From Streptomyces sp. NBC_01591 (GTDB lineage Bacteria > Actinomycetota > Actinomycetes > Streptomycetales > Streptomycetaceae), in NCBI RefSeq assembly GCF_035918155.1, contig NZ_CP109327.1:5456001-5520000 (forward strand): 64,000 nucleotides of DNA. Direction: 5' to 3'. The notes beneath the pieces are model-generated. The model saw only the letters and a program-made list of their open reading frames with translations, did no database searches and had not been told where the DNA came from. Each line of letters starts with the position of its first letter. Within the stretch, counting starts at the first letter, position 1. Positions 14,628 to 25,177 of this stretch are shown piece after piece. A program made the translations under genes and the position numbers.

Positions 14628-15478
14628 GCGCCATCACCGGAACGACCCTGACACCGGCCGTCCCCAGGGCGGGAGGCGGGATCGGGCAGTCGATGCGCGA
14701 CTCGCTCGTCATCGCCCGCCGGAACCTCATCCGCATGGCCCGGATCCCCGAGATGATCATCTTCGGGCTCATCCAGCCGATCATGTTCGTCGTGCTGTTC
14801 AGCTACGTCTTCGGCGGTTCGATGATGATCGGCGGCTCCACCAGCCCCGCCGACTACCGGAACTTCCTGATGGCCGGCATCTTCGCGCAGACCGTCACCT
14901 TCGCCACCGCCGGTGCCGGCGCGGGCATCGCCGACGACATGCACAAGGGCCTCATCGACCGGTTCCGCTCGCTGCCCATGGCGCGCGGCGCGGTCCTCAC
15001 CGGCCGCACGCTCGCGGACCTCGTCCAGACGACGCTGACCCTGCTGGTCCTCGCCGTCGTCGCCCTGCTGGTCGGCTGGCGCACCCACGAGAACATCGGC
15101 AAGGTGCTCGGCGGCTTCGCGCTGCTGCTTCTGCTGGGGTACGCCTTCTCCTGGATCGGGGCGCTGATCGGCCTCTCGGTCCGCACCCCCGAGGCGGCCA
15201 CCTCCGGCGGGCTGATCTGGCTCTTCCCGGTCACGTTCATCTCGAATGCCTTCGTGCCCACCGAGAACATGGCGGGCTGGCTCCAGCCGATCGCCGAATG
15301 GAATCCGTTCAGCGCCACCGTCCAGGCCTGCCGGGTGCTCTTCGGTAACCCGGGCGTGTCGCCGTCGGACGCCTGGCCGATGGTGCACCCGGTCTGGGCG
15401 TCGCTGATCTGGTCGCTGCTGATCCTGGTGGTCTTCCGCACCCTGGCGGTGCGCAAGTACCGGCAGGTGGCGGTCTGA
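14624..15478 (+). CDS. ABC transporter permease (DrrB-like)
   Basis: The 284-aa ABC-2 type permease has about six membrane segments (for example PEMIIFGLIQPIMFVVLFSY, TLTLLVLAVVALLVG, VLGGFALLLLLGYAFSWIG and IWSLLILVVFRTLAV). FRSLPMARGAVLTGRTLADL is the typical DrrB loop. It overlaps the ATPase gene by four bases and forms an exporter with it. A strong hairpin terminator follows at 15492-15532. Confidence 0.92.
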   Translation: MSAITGTTLTPAVPRAGGGIGQSMRDSLVIARRNLIRMARIPEMIIFGLIQPIMFVVLFSYVFGGSMMIGGSTSPADYRNFLMAGIFAQTVTFATAGAGAGIADDMHKGLIDRFRSLPMARGAVLTGRTLADLVQTTLTLLVLAVVALLVGWRTHENIGKVLGGFALLLLLGYAFSWIGALIGLSVRTPEAATSGGLIWLFPVTFISNAFVPTENMAGWLQPIAEWNPFSATVQACRVLFGNPGVSPSDAWPMVHPVWASLIWSLLILVVFRTLAVRKYRQVAV

Positions 15479-15491
15479 GCGGGGCCGCACA

Positions 15492-15532
15492 CGCGAGGAG
15501 CCCCCGGCCCGACGGGCCGGGGGCTCCTCGCG
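15492..15532. terminator. Bidirectional hairpin between the ABC operon and greA
   Basis: A 19-bp perfect stem (CGCGAGGAGCCCCCGGCCC and its complement) with a 3-base loop lies between convergent genes. It should terminate both. Confidence 0.9.
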
Positions 15533-15546
15533 TCGGTGCTGCGGGA

Positions 15547-16044
15547 TCAGCCGGTGTACGGCTTCGCCGCGAGGATCTTCACGGTGGCCGTCTTGCCGTT
15601 CGGCAGCTCGTACTCGGCGTCGTCGCCCATCCGCTTGCCGTTCACGCCGGTGCCGAGCGGTGACTGCGGGGAGTACGTCTCGATGTCCGAGCTGGCGTAC
15701 TCGCGGGAGGCGAGCAGGAAGGTCATCGTGTCGTCCGGGTCGCCGTCGAAGGAGATCGTCACGACCATGCCGGGCTCGACCACGCCGTCGTCGGCCGGCG
15801 ACTCGCCGACCTTCGCGTGCTCCAGGAGCTGGGTGAGCTGGCGCACCCGGAGCTCCATCTTGCCCTGCTCCTCCTTGGCCGCGTGGTACCCGCCGTTCTC
15901 GCGCAGGTCGCCCTCCTCACGGGCCGCCGCGATCTTTACGGCGATCTCCGTGCGCGCGGGACCAGACAGGTACTCCAGCTCGGCCTTGAGCTGGTTGTAC
16001 GCCTCCGGCGTGAGCCAGGTGACGTTTTCACTGGTCTGGGTCAC
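15547..16044 (-). CDS. greA: Transcription elongation factor GreA
   Basis: The 165-aa protein rescues backtracked RNA polymerase by stimulating transcript cleavage. The N-terminal coiled coil carries the acidic tip AAAREEGDLRENGGYHAAKE, and the C-terminal domain follows (FDGDPDDTMTFLLASRE, YSPQSPLGTGVNGKRMGD). I chose GTG 16042-16044 (VTQTSENVTWLTPEAYNQL) because a GAGGAG site lies six bases upstream and the length matches the actinobacterial family. The longer frame to 16098 is not supported. Confidence 0.95.
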   Translation of the reverse strand: MTQTSENVTWLTPEAYNQLKAELEYLSGPARTEIAVKIAAAREEGDLRENGGYHAAKEEQGKMELRVRQLTQLLEHAKVGESPADDGVVEPGMVVTISFDGDPDDTMTFLLASREYASSDIETYSPQSPLGTGVNGKRMGDDAEYELPNGKTATVKILAAKPYTG

Positions 16045-16227
16045 AGGGTGCTCCTCGTCGGTACTGGGAATACAAAGCATCGCCCTACCCGTAAGCATGT
16101 GCTTCCACGGGTGGGCGAAACCACGAGCCTAACAATTCCGCAGGAAAAGGGGGAGAAGGTAAACCGTCGGGACTGCGTATGCGCAGGTCGGACCCGGAAA
16201 CGGTGGTTCAGGGCCGGCGTGCGTCGG

Positions 16228-16644
16228 TCAATGCGACGCCCCGCCGTCGGTGGTGCAGCCCAGCAGCTCGACGCTGGTGGCCCTGGACGTCGTACGCAGC
16301 GACAGGACGCGGTCGATCCGGTCGGTGCGCTCGTCGAAGCGGAAGTCCTTGCGGGCCACGTCGCTGCCGTTCTCGTGCTGCGCGCGCAGGGTGCAGTAGC
16401 CCTTGGCGTCCTTGTCCTTGCGCACTTCGAGGTGGATGTCGACCCGCTGGTCCGAGACGACCTGGCGCTTGATCACCTCGGCGCTGATGCCCTGGCCGCT
16501 GACGTAGTCGTAGCCGATCCAGCCGACCACGCCGAGGAGGACGACGCCCAGCGCAGAGCCGATGATCTTGAGCTTGCGGTCCGCTCGCTGGTCCGCGGAG
16601 CGGCCGTAGCGGTTCTCCGGAAGCGCCTCGCGCACCGCCGTCAT
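16228..16644 (-). CDS. DUF4307 domain membrane protein
   Basis: The 138-aa protein has a cytoplasmic N-terminus (PENRYGRSADQRADRKLKII), one membrane helix (about residues 28-48, IIGSALGVVLLGVVGWIGY) and an extracytoplasmic domain of about 85 residues with two Cys (GYCTLRAQHENG, VELLGCTTDGG). This is the DUF4307 pattern, usually found beside mca in actinobacteria. It is divergent from mca over 97 bp. ATG 16642-16644 has GGAAGGAA upstream. Function unknown. Confidence 0.88.
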   Translation of the reverse strand: MTAVREALPENRYGRSADQRADRKLKIIGSALGVVLLGVVGWIGYDYVSGQGISAEVIKRQVVSDQRVDIHLEVRKDKDAKGYCTLRAQHENGSDVARKDFRFDERTDRIDRVLSLRTTSRATSVELLGCTTDGGASH

Positions 16645-16741
16645 GATCGTTCCTTCCGTACCGGGGATCGAGGAATTTTCCGCCCCCCGGTTCGGTCACT
16701 ATAGAAGCCTGCCCATGTGCCGAATCACTGAGGATCGAGTC

Positions 16742-17623
16742 TTGACCGAGCAGCTGCGACTGATGGCCGTGCACGCCCACCCCGACGACGAGTCGAGCAA
16801 GGGTGCGGCCACCATGGCGAAGTATGTGTCCGAGGGGGTGGACGTGCTGGTCGTGACCTGCACGGGAGGCGAGCGCGGCTCCATCCTCAATCCCAAGCTC
16901 CAGGGCGACGCGTACATCGAGGAGAACATCCACGAGGTGCGCAAGAAGGAGATGGACGAGGCCCGGGAGATCCTGGGCGTCGAGCAGGAGTGGCTCGGCT
17001 TCGTCGACTCGGGTCTCCCCGAGGGCGACCCGCTGCCGCCGCTGCCCGAGGGGTGCTTCGCGCTGGAGGACGAGGAGAAGGCCGCGGGCCGGCTCGTCCG
17101 CAGCATCCGTGCGTTCCGGCCGCAGGTGATCACGACCTACGACGAGAACGGCGGGTACCCGCACCCCGACCACATCATGACGCACAAGATCACGATGATC
17201 GCCTTCGACGGTGCGGCGGACACCGAGCAGTACCCCGAGTCGGAGTTCGGCCCGGCCTGGCAGCCGCAGAAGCTCTACTACAACCAGGGCTTCAACCGGC
17301 CGCGCACGGTGGCGCTGCACGAGGCGCTGCTGTCCCGCGGCCTGGAGTCGCCGTACGGCGAGTGGCTGAAGCGCTGGAAGGAGTTCGAGCGCGACGAACG
17401 CACGCTGACCACGCACGTTCCGTGTGCGGACTTCTTCGAGATCCGTGACAAGGCGCTGATCGCGCACGCCACGCAGATCGATCCGGACGGCGGCTGGTTC
17501 CGGGTCCCGATGGACATCCAGAAGGAGGTCTGGCCGACCGAGGAGTACGAGCTGGCGAAGTCTCTCGTCGATACTTCCCTCCCCGAGAGCGACCTCTTCG
17601 CGGGCATCCGCGACAATGCCTGA
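16742..17623 (+). CDS. mca: Mycothiol S-conjugate amidase
   Basis: This 293-aa zinc amidase cleaves mycothiol S-conjugates of electrophiles to a mercapturic acid and GlcN-inositol, the main thiol-dependent detoxification route of actinobacteria. The zinc motif is AVHAHPDDESS at the N-terminus, and a further ligand region is YPHPDHIMTHK. CTGGERGSILNP is also typical of Mca rather than MshB. I take the TTG at 16742 as start because it gives LTEQLRLMAVHAHPD, matches remembered family length and follows GAGGATC. An ATG at 16715 is an alternative. The last 8 bases overlap the next small gene. Confidence 0.94.
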   Translation: MTEQLRLMAVHAHPDDESSKGAATMAKYVSEGVDVLVVTCTGGERGSILNPKLQGDAYIEENIHEVRKKEMDEAREILGVEQEWLGFVDSGLPEGDPLPPLPEGCFALEDEEKAAGRLVRSIRAFRPQVITTYDENGGYPHPDHIMTHKITMIAFDGAADTEQYPESEFGPAWQPQKLYYNQGFNRPRTVALHEALLSRGLESPYGEWLKRWKEFERDERTLTTHVPCADFFEIRDKALIAHATQIDPDGGWFRVPMDIQKEVWPTEEYELAKSLVDTSLPESDLFAGIRDNA

Positions 17624-17858
17624 TATGTACGCGACCCAGGCACTGACCGACCTCGTTCCGCTTGCCGCAGAGCTCGACAAGAACAAGGTGACCCCAGGCG
17701 TTCTCGGCTTCATCGTCTTCGCGGCGCTCGCCGTAGGCGTGTGGCTGCTGATGAAGTCCATGAACCGGCACATGGGCAAGGTCGACTTCGAGGAGGCCCC
17801 GGACCCGGACGCGGTGGTGGCCGAGGCCACCGCCGGGGCGGGCTCCGCGCAGCGGTAG
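17616..17858 (+). CDS. Small single-pass membrane protein coupled to mca
   Basis: The 80-aa protein has one membrane segment (about residues 27-46, VLGFIVFAALAVGVWLLM) followed by a charged tail (KSMNRHMGKVDFEEAPDPD). It overlaps the end of mca by 8 bp, so it is co-transcribed and probably co-translated. The same small gene follows mca in other streptomycetes as far as I recall. Function unknown. The stretch 17859-17969 after it holds nothing clear. Confidence 0.85.
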   Translation: MPDMYATQALTDLVPLAAELDKNKVTPGVLGFIVFAALAVGVWLLMKSMNRHMGKVDFEEAPDPDAVVAEATAGAGSAQR

Positions 17859-17969
17859 AAGCAGAGGCAGAAGCAGAGGCAGGCGGGGGCGGCGCGGAAC
17901 AGCCCGAGCCGCCCCGTTGTCCGGCGTCGGTCCGGCCGGTTCATGGCCGGCCGGACCCCGAAGCCGTCC

Positions 17970-20900
17970 TCAGTCGCCGGACGGGCCGTGTGCGGCCGGG
18001 ACCGGTACGCCCATGACCTCCCGGGCATGACGCGTCGGCGTCATGCCCAGGCGCCATGCCTGCCAGCCGTCCTCCAGGTCGACGCCGCGGTTCAGCACCA
18101 CCGCGAACGCCTCCGCGCAGTCCTCCAGCTTGCCGTCGCGCGCCGGGTGACCGGCCCGCAGCAGCTCGGCCAGTTCCTGCTGGGCCACCACCGTGCCCAC
18201 CTCGCTGCCGCCCGGTGACGCGTAGGGCAGCAGTGTGCAGCGCAGGAAACGGGCCCAGTCCCCGCCCCGCGCGTCGCCGTAGGACTCGAACAGCTCCACC
18301 GCCTCGCCGCACAGCTCCAGCGCCTGCGGGGCACGGTTGTTGCCCGCGTCGATCAGCGCCAGCTCCAGGCACGTCCACGCCTCGCCGTGGGCGACCCCGA
18401 TGCGCCGGAAGTCGGCGCGGGCGTCCATCAGGAGCTGGCGGGCGAAGCCGGAGTTGCGCAGGTTCCCGGTCCGGGCCGCCTGCTGGTCACGGGTGACCCG
18501 GCCCGAGTGGTGGCGCGCGCACGCCAGCCCGTACACGTCCCGCATCCGGGAGAACATCGTGCGGGCCCGCTCCAGCTGCCGGACCGCCCGGTCGGTGTCG
18601 CCGCTCTCCTCCAGGGCCTGGCCCAGGTAGAACAGCGTCCACGCCTCGCCGCGCGCGTCCTCGTTGTCCCGGTGCCGCTCCAGCGCCCGGTTCAGCTGCT
18701 CCACCGCCGGGGCCGGGTCGCCGTCCAGGAGCCGGGCACGCGCCAGCTGGGTCAGCGCCCACGCCTCGCCCCGCTCGTCACGGGTGCGGCCGTACAGGTC
18801 CAGGGCCTTGCGCAACGCGTCCTCGGCCCGCTCCACCTCGCCCATCCGCAGCAGGGTCTGGCCGAGCTGGAACCGGGTCCACGCCTCGCCGTGCAGCGAC
18901 TCGCCCTCCCGGTGCAGGGCCAGGGCGGTGTCCAGCAAGGTCAGCGCCTCCGCGAGCCGGGCCCGGTCGCGTTCGACGGCCGCCAGGGCGTGCATCGACC
19001 AGGCCCGGTCCTCGGCCTGCTCGTCGGAGGACTGCAGCTCGATCGCCTCGCGCAGCCGCGCCGACGCCTCGGTCAGATTGCCCTGGTGGTGCAGGGTGAT
19101 GCCGAGCGAGCAGAGCGCCAGCGCCGTACCCGCCCCGTTCTGCGCCTCGCGGTACAGGCCGACGACCGACGACAGGGTGGTACGGGCCTTGTCCAGCTCG
19201 CCGAGCTGACGGGCCGCGATGCCGGTACGCCACTGCACGGACCGTTCCAGCAGCCCCTTGTCCACCGCCTGCGTCAACTCGCTGATCTCGCCCAGCCGGT
19301 AGAGGTCGCCGCGCAGCAGGCAGTAGTCGCACAGCGCGCCCAGCAGGTCCAGCACGGCGCCCTGGTCGACGCCCTCGGCGTGCCGCAGCGCGGAGGTGAT
19401 GAAGCTCGACTCGTCGTCCAGCCAGCGCAGCGCCGAGTCCAGCGAACCGAAGCCGTGCGAGCCGAACTGCCCGGCCCGGGTCGACATCTTGCCGTCCACC
19501 ATCCGGATCACCGCACCGGCCAGGCCCGCGTAGTTCCGGATCAGCCGCTCCTGCGCCGCGGTACGGTCCGCCGCCTCCTCCTCGTCCCGCAGCCGGGCCA
19601 GGGCGAAGCCCCGTACGAGGTCGTGCAGCCGGTAGCGCGAGCCCCGTACGTGGGTCAGCAGCCCGGCCCCGGCCAGGGCCTTCAGCAGCCGCTCGGCCTC
19701 CTGCTCGTCGGCGGACAGCAGCGCCGCCGCCGCGGCGGCGCCGAGGCTCGCCCGCCCGGCCAGCGCGAGCCGGCGCAGCAGCCGCCGCGCCTGCTCGGAC
19801 TGGTCGGTGTAGCGCAGCCACAGCGCCCGCTCGACCGGCGCGACCGGACCGTACCCGGCGAGGTCGGTGGCCAGGGTGCCGGGGGTGCGTGTCCCGAGCG
19901 AGGAGCCCGCGATGCGCAGCGCGAGCGGCAGCCCGCCGCACAGTTCGGCGACGGTGTCCGTCGCCCGGGAGTCGTACGGCCCCTCCTCCTGGGTCTCGGC
20001 CGCCTCGCGCAGCAGCTCCTCCGCGCCGGCCGCGTCGAGCGCCCCGACCGGCAGATGGTGGACCCGGGCGGGGATGTCGGCCGGCAGCTCCAGGGGCTCG
20101 CGGGCGGTGACGAGGACGAGGCTGTCGGATCGCTCGGGGATCAGGGTGCGCACCTGCGCCGCGTCGCCGGCGTCGTCGAGGACGATCGTCACGGGCGTGC
20201 CGGTCAGGTGCTGGTGGTACAGCTCGCTCAGCCGCCGCACCTGCTGCTCGGCGGACGCCCTGCCCCGGGCCGACGGGTCCGCCCCGCCGGGGGACGCCGC
20301 CCCGTCCCGGAACAGCAGTTGCTCACGGGGCGCGCCCAGCCGGTTCAGCAGGTGGAGCAGCGCGTCACGGGTCGGCAGCGGCGCCTCGCCGGCCACGTCG
20401 CCGCGCAGGTCGACCACGCAGGCGCCGCGGAACAGGTCCTTCAGGCTGTGCGCGGCCCGCACCGCGAGCGTGGTGCGCCCGGAGCCGGGCGTGCCGTGCA
20501 GGACGACGACGGTCGGCTTGGTCTCCGTCGACGCGCGGGCCTCCCGCACCCATTGGGCGATCTGTGCCAGTTCGGTCCTCCGCCCCGCGAACGGCCCGTC
20601 ACAGGCGGGCAGATGGCCGAACGACTGCTCCAGGAGCGAGCGCGTACGGGCCGCCGCGCTGCGGTCCGTGCCGCGCAGCGAAGGGGCGGTCCGCGACTGC
20701 GGCGGGACCTTCTTGGCCGGGGTGCGGGACGAGGCGGTGAGCATCCGCTGCTGGTCGATGAAGGGGCGGATGCCCCGCACCTCCAGCGCCGCCAGCCACT
20801 GCAGCCGCAGCTGTTCGGCACCGCCGGGCTGCCCGAGCGCCCCGGCCCGCCGGTGGGCGGCGGGCCAGTGCGAGGCGGTGACCTTGGCGACGGTGGCGGT

Positions 20901-21254
20901 GGCCCCCGCGACCGCGACGACGGCGCCCGCGCCGAGCGCCGGCCCCGTCGCCGTACCGAACGCGACATCCGCGCCGAAGGCGGCGACTGCGGCAACTCCG
21001 GTGACGAGCAGGGGAGTTCCCAGCGCGGCTCGGCTGAACCGCTGTGACAGCGGCTGCGCCCCGGACTCGGCCGCGTCCAGCGCCTGGAGATACGCGGCGT
21101 ACTCGTCGTCCGCGGCGGCCGCCAGCGAATCCAGCGCGGCCCGCCCGCGCGCCGTCAGCGTGCCGGCGTCGGCCCGGCCGCCCGAGCGCCGCACCTCTTC
21201 CTCCACGGCGCGCACCAACAGCCGTTCGGCTTCGGCCCGATGGCTGTCCCGCAT
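17970..21254 (-). CDS. STAND-type NTPase with TPR repeats and N-terminal membrane segments
   Basis: The layout of this 1094-aa protein is: a helical N-terminus; two hydrophobic segments (about residues 78-130, LLVTGVAAVAAFGADVAFG and LGAGAVVAVAGATATVA); an NB-ARC-like ATPase (about 215-480); then TPR repeats to the end. The ATPase has a P-loop HGTPGSGRTTLAVRA in which the usual Lys is Arg, a Walker B VTIVLDDAGDA, the GLPL motif GGLPLALRIAG and a winged-helix RYRLHDLVRGFA resembling MHD. The TPR part shows repeats such as AWTRFQLGQTLLRMGEVERA and AWTLFYLGQALEESGDTDRA. Such proteins are signal-sensing switches; no DNA-binding domain is evident. The Arg may lower nucleotide hydrolysis. The divergent neighbour is the DUF255 gene. 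Confidence 0.9.
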   Translation of the reverse strand: MRDSHRAEAERLLVRAVEEEVRRSGGRADAGTLTARGRAALDSLAAAADDEYAAYLQALDAAESGAQPLSQRFSRAALGTPLLVTGVAAVAAFGADVAFGTATGPALGAGAVVAVAGATATVAKVTASHWPAAHRRAGALGQPGGAEQLRLQWLAALEVRGIRPFIDQQRMLTASSRTPAKKVPPQSRTAPSLRGTDRSAAARTRSLLEQSFGHLPACDGPFAGRRTELAQIAQWVREARASTETKPTVVVLHGTPGSGRTTLAVRAAHSLKDLFRGACVVDLRGDVAGEAPLPTRDALLHLLNRLGAPREQLLFRDGAASPGGADPSARGRASAEQQVRRLSELYHQHLTGTPVTIVLDDAGDAAQVRTLIPERSDSLVLVTAREPLELPADIPARVHHLPVGALDAAGAEELLREAAETQEEGPYDSRATDTVAELCGGLPLALRIAGSSLGTRTPGTLATDLAGYGPVAPVERALWLRYTDQSEQARRLLRRLALAGRASLGAAAAAALLSADEQEAERLLKALAGAGLLTHVRGSRYRLHDLVRGFALARLRDEEEAADRTAAQERLIRNYAGLAGAVIRMVDGKMSTRAGQFGSHGFGSLDSALRWLDDESSFITSALRHAEGVDQGAVLDLLGALCDYCLLRGDLYRLGEISELTQAVDKGLLERSVQWRTGIAARQLGELDKARTTLSSVVGLYREAQNGAGTALALCSLGITLHHQGNLTEASARLREAIELQSSDEQAEDRAWSMHALAAVERDRARLAEALTLLDTALALHREGESLHGEAWTRFQLGQTLLRMGEVERAEDALRKALDLYGRTRDERGEAWALTQLARARLLDGDPAPAVEQLNRALERHRDNEDARGEAWTLFYLGQALEESGDTDRAVRQLERARTMFSRMRDVYGLACARHHSGRVTRDQQAARTGNLRNSGFARQLLMDARADFRRIGVAHGEAWTCLELALIDAGNNRAPQALELCGEAVELFESYGDARGGDWARFLRCTLLPYASPGGSEVGTVVAQQELAELLRAGHPARDGKLEDCAEAFAVVLNRGVDLEDGWQAWRLGMTPTRHAREVMGVPVPAAHGPSGD

Positions 21255-21371
21255 GTGTGTCCCCCTCCGGATACGACGATTGCGACTGCCTCAGCCGGCA
21301 TCGCCGCCCAGTCTCCTGCGTACGGCGCGTCAGCGCGAGGGAGCGCGGCGATCGGCGTTCGCCGGAGGCTT

Positions 21372-21426
21372 AGGCCCTGTCGTCAAGCTGCCGTCTGCCG
21401 CGCGACAGGGCCCAGGCCCTGTCGTC
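21372..21426. repeat. Short repeat with direct and inverted copies
   Basis: AGGCCCTGTCGTC occurs at 21372-21384 and again at 21414-21426, and the inverted CGACAGGGCC lies at 21403-21412. The layout, and my recollection of similar sequences at insertion-sequence ends in Streptomyces, suggest a remnant of a transposable element end or a small MITE-like repeat in the gap between two divergent genes. Confidence 0.45.
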
Positions 21427-21513
21427 TGGATCAGGCCGGGCTCGCGGGGCCCGTTCGTGCGCCGTGCCCGTGGCGTGCGAACGGGGATGCGCCGCGTACG
21501 CGAGGATTGAGGC

Positions 21514-23544
<2,031 letters not shown>

Positions 23545-23554
23545 GGCCCGCCGG

Positions 23555-23585
23555 GTGACCGGGGGCCGCTCCGGCCCCCGGTCAC
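23555..23585. terminator. Hairpin between the DUF255 gene and the TetR gene
   Basis: A 13-bp stem (GTGACCGGGGGCC / GGCCCCCGGTCAC) with a 5-base loop lies between convergent genes and includes the stop codon of the TetR gene. Confidence 0.8.
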
Positions 23586-24223
23586 AGCCGCAGGCCGCCC
23601 TCCAGGGTGTCCAGCGCCTGGTCGACCATCGCGACGAGGTCGCCCTGCTGACCGTGCTCGCCCCAGTACAGCGTCACCTCGCGCAGCGCGCCCAGCACCG
23701 CCGCGACGGACACCCGGACCGCCAGGTCGCCGGGGGCGCGGCCGCCGCGGGTGGCGAGCGCGTCGGCCAGCACCTCGGCGGTGCCGGACATGCTCTCCGC
23801 CATCCGGACCCGGATCGCCGGCACCTCCACCATCAGCCGGGTGCGCTGCCGGAGCTCCTCCTCCCCGGTCGCCAGGAACGCCGCGAGCGCCCCGGTCAGG
23901 ACGTGCCGGAGCGACTCCAGCGGCGGCTCACCGGCCGGCCGGCCGCGCAGGGCGGCTGCCAGGACCGGGTCGTACTCGTCGGAGAGGACGATGTCCTCCT
24001 TGGCCGGGAAGTACCGGAAGACGGTGCTGGGCGACACCTCGGCCGCCTCCGCGATCTGCTCCACCGTCGTCGCGTCGTACCCCTGCTCGGCGATCAGCCG
24101 GTACGCGGCCTGCCGGATCGCGATCCGGGTCCGGAGCTTCTTCCGCTCGCGCAGCCCCAGCTGCGGAGGTGCTTCCGGAGCGGAAACGGAAGGGGTACGG
24201 GAGGTGGCGGCCATGGTCGTCAT
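23582..24223 (-). CDS. TetR-family transcriptional regulator
   Basis: The protein is about 213 aa. The DNA-binding domain (about residues 24-70) reads RERKKLRTRIAIRQAAYRLI, then YDATTVEQIAEAAEVSPSTV and FRYFPAKEDIV. The C-terminal part is ligand-binding and not recognisable further. The start could be ATG 24223 (MTTMAATS) or 24214. It lies 43 bp behind trhA on the same strand, so they may form a unit. The perfect inverted repeat at 24976-24995 in front of trhA is a good candidate for its operator. Confidence 0.9.
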   Translation of the reverse strand: MTTMAATSRTPSVSAPEAPPQLGLRERKKLRTRIAIRQAAYRLIAEQGYDATTVEQIAEAAEVSPSTVFRYFPAKEDIVLSDEYDPVLAAALRGRPAGEPPLESLRHVLTGALAAFLATGEEELRQRTRLMVEVPAIRVRMAESMSGTAEVLADALATRGGRAPGDLAVRVSVAAVLGALREVTLYWGEHGQQGDLVAMVDQALDTLEGGLRL

Positions 24224-24266
24224 TGTCGGGCATCGGCGGGCCGCCGGCACCGTTCGGGAACGGTGC

Positions 24267-24965
24267 TCAGTGGTGGTTGTAGGCCACCAGCGAGATGCCG
24301 ACGTAGTGCACCACGAAGGCCGCCAGGGTCAGCGAGTGGAACACCTCGTGGAAGCCGAACCACCGCGGGGAGGGGTTGGGGCGCTTGATGCCGTAGATGA
24401 CGCCCCCGGCGCTGTAGAGCAGCCCGCCGACGACGACCAGCACCAGCACGGCGATCCCGCCGGTCCGCATGAAGTCCGGCAGGAAGAAGACCGCGGCCCA
24501 GCCCATCGCCAGGTAGCAGGGCGTGTAGAGCCAGCGCGGGGCGCCGACCCAGAACACCCGGAAGGCGATCCCCGCGGTGGCGGCCGCCCAGACCGCCCAC
24601 AGCAGCGGTGTCCCGGTGGACTCGGGGAGCAGCAGCAGGGTCAGCGGGGTGTAGGTGCCCGCGATGATCAGGAAGATGTTGGCGTGGTCGAGCCGGCGGA
24701 GCACCGCCTCGCCGCGCGGACCCCAGGTGCCCCGGTGGTAGAGCGCGCTCACGCCGAAGAGCAGGCACGCGGTCAGGGTGTAGATGCCGCACGCGATCCG
24801 GCCGATGGCGCTGTCCGTGAACGCGATCAGCACCACCCCCGCGACGATCACCGCGGGGAACATTCCGGCATGCAGCCAGCCGCGCATCCGTGGCTTCACC
24901 GGGACGGTGTCGGACTCGGCTGGTTCCAGCCCGGCGGGCGCGGGCGCGGCGGCGGCAGCAGTCAT
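24267..24965 (-). CDS. trhA: TrhA/hemolysin III family membrane protein
   Basis: The 232-aa protein has seven predicted membrane helices. Family residues are visible: LFGVSALYHRGTWGPRGEAVLR in the first part and the C-terminal WFGFHEVFHSLTLAAFVVHY. The His residues in YHRGTW, FHEVFH and VVHY are the conserved metal-type positions of the PAQR/HlyIII superfamily. In other bacteria the family affects membrane energetics; true haemolysis is doubtful. ATG 24963-24965 (MTAAAAAPAPAG) is the first good start. The operator-like palindrome is 10 bp upstream. Confidence 0.92.
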   Translation of the reverse strand: MTAAAAAPAPAGLEPAESDTVPVKPRMRGWLHAGMFPAVIVAGVVLIAFTDSAIGRIACGIYTLTACLLFGVSALYHRGTWGPRGEAVLRRLDHANIFLIIAGTYTPLTLLLLPESTGTPLLWAVWAAATAGIAFRVFWVGAPRWLYTPCYLAMGWAAVFFLPDFMRTGGIAVLVLVVVGGLLYSAGGVIYGIKRPNPSPRWFGFHEVFHSLTLAAFVVHYVGISLVAYNHH

Positions 24966-24975
24966 TCCCGCATCG

Positions 24976-24995
24976 TACCTACGCAACCGTAGGTA
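24976..24995. promoter_or_regulatory. Candidate TetR operator in front of trhA
   Basis: TACCTACGCAACCGTAGGTA has perfect 8-bp arms around CAAC. It lies 10 bp upstream of the trhA start, overlapping the likely promoter, and the gene behind trhA encodes a TetR protein. Binding by that protein would give autoregulation of the pair. Confidence 0.6.
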
Positions 24996-25177
24996 ACGAA
25001 TACGAGTGGCAATGCTCACGTGTGCGGTCCCCTGGACATATGGGCGAAACGGTCGGATGATCAAATGAGTGCGGTCGGCACCGGATGAGCGCCAACGGGA
25101 TTCGAAGGGGTAGAAGCATCCGGGTCGCAGCCCCCACGGGGCAACTACCAAACAGACACCCTCATCAAGGAGCGATC

